The notes under the pieces are model-generated. The model was not told the origin of the DNA and searched no databases. It worked only from the letters and a program-made list of their open reading frames with translations. Positions 58,207 to 64,000 of a stretch of DNA of 64,000 nucleotides are shown piece by piece. Position 1 is the first letter of the stretch, and every line of letters starts with the position of its first letter. The stretch lies in assembly GCA_964427895.1 (NCBI GenBank), contig CAYRUZ010000001.1:1-64000 (forward strand). Direction: 5' to 3'. Origin of the DNA: CAYRUZ01 sp964427895 (lineage in GTDB: Bacteria > Patescibacteriota > Gracilibacteria > Peribacterales > Peribacteraceae). A program made the position numbers and the translations under genes.

Positions 58207-58569
58207 ATGCTGCAGAACGAACCCACTCCGCCGGCCCATCCGCACAAAGACGTCTCACCCAAGGACAGCACGATGCTGGGTTTTGGCTTCGCCCTCGACC
58301 TGGGGTACACGATCGCGATCCCCGCTGTCCTTTTCGGATTGCTTGGGGGATACCTCGACAAGCGCATGGGATCGTCCCCGCTCTATCTCTTCCTGTGTTT
58401 GGGGTTCGCGTTCTTCATCTCGTTCATGATCGTTTGGCGAAAGGTGAAGGAGATCATGGCGCGCATGCCCAAGGTGCTTCCCAAGAAGAAGGTGAAGCCG
58501 GTAGACGAGGATATCGCCCGAGAACAGGAAGCTCTCCACGACCTTTTCCGTCCCCCCAGTGAACAATGA
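58207..58569 (+). CDS. atpI: AtpI/AtpQ-like small membrane protein
   Basis: 120 residues with two TM helices (about 30-48 and 56-76): LGYTIAIPAVLFGLLGGYLDKRMGSSP matches the AtpI/AtpZ family G..lG..LD pattern. Members help c-ring assembly or act in ion (Mg2+) transport. It has a longer charged C-terminal tail than usual. Its position directly after atpDC equals that of atpQ in N-ATPase operons. Stop overlaps atpB (ATGA). Confidence 0.8.
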   Translation: MLQNEPTPPAHPHKDVSPKDSTMLGFGFALDLGYTIAIPAVLFGLLGGYLDKRMGSSPLYLFLCLGFAFFISFMIVWRKVKEIMARMPKVLPKKKVKPVDEDIAREQEALHDLFRPPSEQ

Positions 58570-59360
58570 GTAGCATCTCCATATCGCTGGCATCCGAAAC
58601 CGTTGCGACGATCGGCATCTTTGAGGTGCGCAACACCATGCTGATGGCGTGGCTGACCATGCTCGCGTTGTGCGCGACGGCATTCGCGCTCTCGCGGACC
58701 AAATTCGCTTTGATCCCAGGTCGTTTGCAGACCGCCGCGGAGCTCGCGATTGGTGGTCTCTACGATCTCTTCGCGTCGGTGGTGCAGGACGATCGGCTTG
58801 CACGCACGTTCTTCCCGCTCGTCACGACGATGTTCGTGTACATCGTGCTCGGCAACTGGCTCGGCATTCTGCCCGGCGTTGGCAGCATCACGATCGACAT
58901 GGTCCACAAAGGCCATACGGAAGCCATCCCCCTCTTCCGCTCGATGAACGCGGACGTCAACATGACGTTGGCAATCGCGATGATCGCCATAGCCGCCGTG
59001 CAGTTCTACGGCGTGTTGGAATTGGGCTTCTTCCGCTACACGTCGAAGTTCCTCGTACCGCCCTGGAAAAATCCGATGGGAACCTTCGTCGGATTCCTCG
59101 AAATCGTCAGCGAACTCTCGCGCATGGTGTCATTCACCTTCCGTCTCTTCGGCAACATCTTCGCCGGTGAGGTGCTGCTCATCGTCATTTCCTACCTGGT
59201 GCCCTACATCGCCCCCGTGCCGTTCCTTGGCATGGAACTCTTCGTCGGGTTGATCCAGGGCCTCGTCTTCTCGCTCCTCACCACGGTGTTCCTCAAGATC
59301 GCCGTGACCGATCACGCGTCGCACGAGGAGCATCCGACCCCGCCGCAAGCGGCGGCATGA
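58566..59360 (+). CDS. atpB: F1Fo ATP synthase subunit a
   Basis: 264 residues, five to six TM helices. The essential Arg is in ELSRMVSFTFRLFGNIFAGEVLL (given in parts: SFTFRLFGN). TTMFVYIVLGNWLGILPG is the typical helix 2/3 area. Forms the ion half-channels next to the c-ring. C-terminal tail is His/Pro-rich. Coupled to atpI by ATGA overlap. Confidence 0.96.
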   Translation: MSSISISLASETVATIGIFEVRNTMLMAWLTMLALCATAFALSRTKFALIPGRLQTAAELAIGGLYDLFASVVQDDRLARTFFPLVTTMFVYIVLGNWLGILPGVGSITIDMVHKGHTEAIPLFRSMNADVNMTLAIAMIAIAAVQFYGVLELGFFRYTSKFLVPPWKNPMGTFVGFLEIVSELSRMVSFTFRLFGNIFAGEVLLIVISYLVPYIAPVPFLGMELFVGLIQGLVFSLLTTVFLKIAVTDHASHEEHPTPPQAAA

Positions 59361-59400
59361 AAACGCGTTTTATTTCCCCCCTTATTTCCCCTCCATTTCT

Positions 59401-59655
59401 ATGGCAGCAGAAATCGCCTCCGGTGCAGCAAGCATGCTGGCCGACAAGAACCTCCCGGTCGCCATCACCATCGGCTTCGGCTCCATCGGACCGGCCATGG
59501 CCATCGGCTTCATCGGCGCCAAGTCGGTCGAAGCAATCGGCCGCAACCCCGAGGCCGGCGCGCGCATCCAGACGTTCGCGATCCTGACGATCGCCTTCGC
59601 GGAAGCCATTGCCATCTACGGCCTCGTGATCGCTCTCATCATGAAGTTCGTCTAA
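59401..59655 (+). CDS. atpE: F1Fo ATP synthase subunit c
   Basis: 84-residue hairpin of two TM helices joined by the polar loop GRNPEAG. Ion-binding carboxylate Glu68 (FAEAIAIYGL). The Gln that binds Na+ in Ilyobacter-type rings is Ile35 here and the residue after Glu is Ala, so H+ coupling is expected. In helix 1 two of the conserved glycines of the GxGxGxG motif are Ala (Ala32, Ala34). The 40-nt gap upstream ends in a 30-nt tract with 27 pyrimidines. Confidence 0.96.
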   Translation: MAAEIASGAASMLADKNLPVAITIGFGSIGPAMAIGFIGAKSVEAIGRNPEAGARIQTFAILTIAFAEAIAIYGLVIALIMKFV

Positions 59656-59683
59656 ATCTCTATCGTTTCCTCCCCGCCGCTTT

Positions 59684-60193
59684 ATGGCTGACCTACTCAA
59701 CGCGCTTGGCATCCAATGGCCCGTCTTGCTCGCACAGATCGTGAACTTCGCGATCCTCGTGTTCATCCTCGCGCGCTACGTCTACAAGCCGTTGATCGGC
59801 GTCATTGACCGCCGACGGCAGGTCATCGCCGACTCCATGCGGCAGGCGAAGGAAATCGAGCAGAACAAAGAAGAACTCGATCGCGAGCGCGTCGCCATCC
59901 TTCGTAAGGCCGACGAGCAGGCCGGCGCCCTCCTGGAGCGCGCGAAGAAGGAAGCGGATGCCATTCGCGTTGAAATCGAGGCGACCGCGAAGGCGACCGC
60001 CAAGAGCACGCTCAACAAAGGCAGGGAGCAGCTCGAACATGAGCGCAGCACGATGATGCGTGACATCCAGCATCAGTTGGCCCATGCCATCGTCCTCTCC
60101 GCCGAGAAGATCCTCCGCCGCGAATTTTCCAAGGAAGACCAGGAAGCATTCGAGGAGGAGTTGAAAAAGAATCTTCCGTCCATGCTCTCATGA
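59684..60193 (+). CDS. atpF: F1Fo ATP synthase subunit b
   Basis: 169 residues: N-terminal TM helix (WPVLLAQIVNFAILVFIL, about 11-28) followed by RYVYKPLIGVIDRRRQVI and a long charged coiled coil, forming the peripheral stalk. Only one b gene is present, so a homodimer is expected. Upstream gap 23/28 pyrimidine. Stop overlaps atpH (ATGA). Confidence 0.95.
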   Translation: MADLLNALGIQWPVLLAQIVNFAILVFILARYVYKPLIGVIDRRRQVIADSMRQAKEIEQNKEELDRERVAILRKADEQAGALLERAKKEADAIRVEIEATAKATAKSTLNKGREQLEHERSTMMRDIQHQLAHAIVLSAEKILRREFSKEDQEAFEEELKKNLPSMLS

Positions 60194-60594
60194 GGATTCG
60201 CCCCATCCACGTCGCGCGATCGCTCATCGATACCGTCGAGTCCACGCCGGACATCGACGTCGGTGAGGCGTGCGTGGAGGCTTTCCGGCTCCTGCGTGCC
60301 CGTTGCCCAGGAATGCCGCCCCGGCAGTTCGTCGCATTGGTCGAACGGGAGGCGAAACGCCGTGGATCGGTTATGTCCGGCATGCTCTTTGTTCCCACCG
60401 ATCCTTCGATGAAGGCCGAAATCGTCGAAAAGGCCCTTACGCAGAAGTCGGGTACGACCGTTCACGTCGATCGCGCCGTGGAACCCGAGCTCATCGGGGG
60501 CGCCGTTCTCTTCCTTGAGCACCGCCGTCTCGACAGCAGCGTGCAAGGCGCACTCCGCGCACTCCTGAATTCTTTTCTTGAACCCCTCGAGTAA
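60190..60594 (+). CDS. atpH: F1Fo ATP synthase subunit delta (short form)
   Basis: 134 residues, against ~175-180 usually. The C-terminal signature is clear (EPELIGGAVLFLEHRRLDSSVQGALRALLN read in parts), but the N-terminal six-helix domain that caps F1 is shortened to roughly 80-90 residues. The gene is required for stalk attachment, so a reduced domain is odd rather than a sign of decay: frame and neighbours are intact. Confidence 0.88.
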   Translation: MRIRPIHVARSLIDTVESTPDIDVGEACVEAFRLLRARCPGMPPRQFVALVEREAKRRGSVMSGMLFVPTDPSMKAEIVEKALTQKSGTTVHVDRAVEPELIGGAVLFLEHRRLDSSVQGALRALLNSFLEPLE

Positions 60595-60609
60595 TTCACC
60601 CTTTTTCCC

Positions 60610-62118
<1,509 letters not shown>

Positions 62119-62129
62119 CGCTTTCTTCC

Positions 62130-63068
62130 ATGGCACGCAGCCTCCGCGATATCCGGCGAAAAATGAAGGCGGTCAAATCGACCCGCCAAGTGACCAAAGC
62201 CATGGAGCTTGTCGCCGCGAGCAAAATGCGCCGCGCCGTCCAGCATGCCCAGGCTCTGCGCCGGTACGCCTTGCATGCGTGGGACATTCTCCTCAGCATC
62301 GGACGCAGCATGAAGACCGGGGAACACACGTTCATCATGCAGCGCAAAGTGAAGCGTGTTCTCGGCATCGTCTTCACCTCGGACCGCGGCCTCTGCGGAC
62401 CGCTCAACGCCCAGTTGATGCGATCGATGCAGCAGTACCTCAAGCGCGTGTCCGAGCTGAAGTCGTTCGAGACGATGGACTTCATCACCGTCGGCCGCAA
62501 GGGCCACCAGATGCTTACGCGCCAGGGACGGACGGTCATCGCGACGTTCCCGTCTCTCAGCAACCACCCGACCATCAAGGACGTATTGCCCATCGCGAAG
62601 TTGGCCATCGACGAGTTCAAGAAGGGCACGTATGACCACGTCGTGCTCGTGTACACCGATTTCATCTCACCCATCCTGCAGCAGGCGGCGGTGAAGGTGC
62701 TCCTGCCCTTCTCGCCGAGCGAAGTGCGCGAAGTACTCGATTCTTTGGCGGAGAGCAGGCGCCGCACGAAAGAGGAGGCCGATATCCACCATATCGAAAT
62801 CGGCAAGGGTCAGGAGTATTTGTTCGAGCCGACGCCCGAAGAGGTGCTCGACGTCATTCTGCCCCAGCTCACGGAAATCCAGATCTTCCAGGCCGTCCTG
62901 GAATCCGTCGCATCGGAACACTCATCCCGCATGATGGCCATGCACAACGCGACCGACAACGCATCGGAACTTCTGAACGACATCACGCTTACCTACAACC
63001 AAACGCGTCAGGCGAACATCACCGCTGAGCTTGCCGAACTCTCGGCCAGCAAAGCCGCGCTCGACTGA
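62130..63068 (+). CDS. atpG: F1Fo ATP synthase subunit gamma
   Basis: 312 residues. N-terminal helix RSLRDIRRKMKAVKSTRQVTKAME and C-terminal helix (SRMMAMHNATDNASELLNDITLTYNQTRQANITAEL, in parts) form the rotor coiled coil; FTSDRGLCGPLNAQ is the conserved core. Last gene of the operon. Upstream gap 10/11 pyrimidine. Slightly longer than the common ~285-290 residues. Confidence 0.96.
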   Translation: MARSLRDIRRKMKAVKSTRQVTKAMELVAASKMRRAVQHAQALRRYALHAWDILLSIGRSMKTGEHTFIMQRKVKRVLGIVFTSDRGLCGPLNAQLMRSMQQYLKRVSELKSFETMDFITVGRKGHQMLTRQGRTVIATFPSLSNHPTIKDVLPIAKLAIDEFKKGTYDHVVLVYTDFISPILQQAAVKVLLPFSPSEVREVLDSLAESRRRTKEEADIHHIEIGKGQEYLFEPTPEEVLDVILPQLTEIQIFQAVLESVASEHSSRMMAMHNATDNASELLNDITLTYNQTRQANITAELAELSASKAALD

Positions 63069-63878
63069 TCAGGGCAGATAGCGCGCTAGGTCCGTCGTGT
63101 TTTCCATCATGATGCGCGGCAGCTTGAACATGTCATCGTTCTCCGTGGAAACACGCGGGTCCATCAGCGTTCCGGTGATGTAGCCGGCCCTCTTCGCGCT
63201 TTCGCGCACTTCCTCGTCGTGGGCCGTCCCGGGGTAGGCCACATGGCGGACGGGTTTGCCGGTGATCGCTTCGAGCGCTTTGCGGCTGTCGACGAATTCC
63301 TTGTCGATCTCCTCGACGGGCAGCGGCGGAAGGGCGCGATGGGTGACCGTGTGCGATTCGATATCCATGCCCTTATCCGACAATTCCTTCGCTTTGGTCG
63401 CTTCGATCACGTTGGGGTTCGAGAGGCGGTTCGTGATGAGATAGAACACGCCGATCTGGTGCCGCGCCTCCATGACGGGCACCGCGAGGTCGTACTGCGT
63501 GATGTCGTTGTCATCGAAGGTCACGACCACCGGCTTGGACGGCCCTTTCACGGCGCCGGAGCGGATGTCCGCGTAGGTATCGAGCGAGACGGTCGTGTAG
63601 CCCTTATCGACCAGCCACTGCATCTGCTTCTCGAAATTCTCGGGCGTCACGCTCATCTTGGCGCTCCATGTGTCTGCAGCACCCTCCCACACGCGGATGC
63701 GGTGATACACAAGGATGGGAATGTGCAGCCCGGTGGGGGAAGTGAATGCCGCCGGTGCCGCGGACGAACGTGACGAACTGCTCCAGGACGATTCCACGCC
63801 CTGAACGGAGGCGGAAGTGCATGCGCACAGCACGGAGGCGGCGCAGAGCAGGACGGTGGTGAAACGCGAGGTCGACAC
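63069..63878 (-). CDS. polysaccharide deacetylase lipoprotein
   Basis: 269 residues from GTG 63,878: MSTSRFTTVLLCAASVLCAC is a lipoprotein signal with lipobox VLCAC; the frame is open upstream but TACACT (63,888-63,893, extended TGC) sits 9 nt before this GTG. A Ser-rich linker (ESSWSSSSRSS) leads to a NodB domain: VVVTFDDNDIT (Asp-Asp), ESHTVTHRAL (His-x3-His) and VAYPGTAHDEE. Such enzymes deacetylate peptidoglycan or surface glycans. Tail to tail with atpG. Confidence 0.9.
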   Translation of the reverse strand: MSTSRFTTVLLCAASVLCACTSASVQGVESSWSSSSRSSAAPAAFTSPTGLHIPILVYHRIRVWEGAADTWSAKMSVTPENFEKQMQWLVDKGYTTVSLDTYADIRSGAVKGPSKPVVVTFDDNDITQYDLAVPVMEARHQIGVFYLITNRLSNPNVIEATKAKELSDKGMDIESHTVTHRALPPLPVEEIDKEFVDSRKALEAITGKPVRHVAYPGTAHDEEVRESAKRAGYITGTLMDPRVSTENDDMFKLPRIMMENTTDLARYLP

Positions 63879-63992
63879 AGGGGACTGAGTGTAGCAAGAC
63901 CGTTCATCGGGTACAGCCGGATGTTTCTTTTCGGCGATTGACACCCGGAATGCAGTGCCGCAGGATAGTATCGATTTTCCCCCTTCCTTGCC

Positions 63993-64000
63993 ATGAACCG
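63993..64000 (+). other. possible start of a further gene, cut by window edge
   Basis: ATGAACCG at the very end follows a C/T-rich tract (TTTTCCCCCTTCCTTGCC) of the kind that precedes operon genes here, and TAGTAT lies further upstream. Too short to judge. Confidence 0.3.

Overview
The window is about 64 kb of a gene-dense, GC-rich bacterial chromosome (roughly 55-60% G+C by eye) with three clearly AT-rich patches (about 10,970-11,890, 34,700-36,740 and 46,570-46,630). UGA is a normal stop, shown by many coherent TGA ends and ATGA overlaps, which argues against the Gracilibacteria/Absconditabacteria code. The ribosomal operon has no rpmD (uL30) and includes a family I associate with Patescibacteria (23,154). 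Together with many tiny or half-size proteins this suggests a Candidate Phyla Radiation bacterium, perhaps of the Peregrinibacteria/Peribacteria group. That placement is inference; a marker-gene tree would settle it.

Layout. 1-10,958: spc/alpha ribosomal cluster (rplF', rplR, rpsE, then rplO, secY, adk, map, infA, rpmJ, rpsM, rpsK, rpsD, rpoA, rplQ, rplM, rpsI), split after rpsE by a 2-kb block with a small membrane protein, a DJ-1/PfpI protein and a CAP-domain protein. 10,959-18,760: an AT-rich orphan gene, a lipoprotein, an MFS transporter with a long leader, a GT-C glycosyltransferase, an exported protein made of 11-residue Ser/Trp repeats, and tRNA-Thr. 18,900-23,700: dprA, a slipin, tpiA, and rpiB-rpe-DUF192. 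23,800-33,800: ftsH, tRNA-Leu, msrB, ligA, an HTTM membrane pair, pilT. 33,880-37,500: a signalling island with a membrane-tethered TrmB-type regulator, a SET-domain protein and a histidine kinase, in which the regulator and kinase share a homologous extracytoplasmic domain with an EF-hand-like loop. 37,500-49,700: two divergent half-size EamA proteins, polX, ogt, typA, two SLH proteins, a secreted protein with 36 regularly spaced cysteines, csaA and idi. 49,660-56,200: nuclease, cupin, AlkD, GT-C/TPR and DsbA-like genes. 56,400-63,070: a complete F1Fo ATP synthase operon in the order D-C-I-B-E-F-H-A-G. 63,069-end: a polysaccharide-deacetylase lipoprotein.

How expression seems to work. Three start contexts recur. 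(1) About nineteen first genes of transcription units have a TANNNT hexamer 6-8 nt before the start codon, so their mRNAs should be leaderless. (2) Genes inside the ribosomal and ATP synthase operons are preceded by C/U-rich tracts instead of Shine-Dalgarno sequences, or overlap the previous gene as ATGA/TGATG. (3) A minority have good Shine-Dalgarno sites and usually a recognisable upstream promoter with a leader.

Functionally the window covers translation, secretion (SecY), protein quality control (FtsH, Map, MsrB), ATP synthesis, triose/pentose phosphate metabolism (TpiA, RpiB, Rpe), DNA repair (LigA, PolX, Ogt, AlkD), DNA uptake and pili (DprA, PilT) and a rich surface layer (SLH, CAP, Cys-rich and repeat proteins, lipoproteins, DsbA-like oxidoreductase). 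The best candidates for undescribed biology are the TrmB/SET/kinase island, the hendecad-repeat protein, the six-module Cys-rich protein and the polypyrimidine start context.
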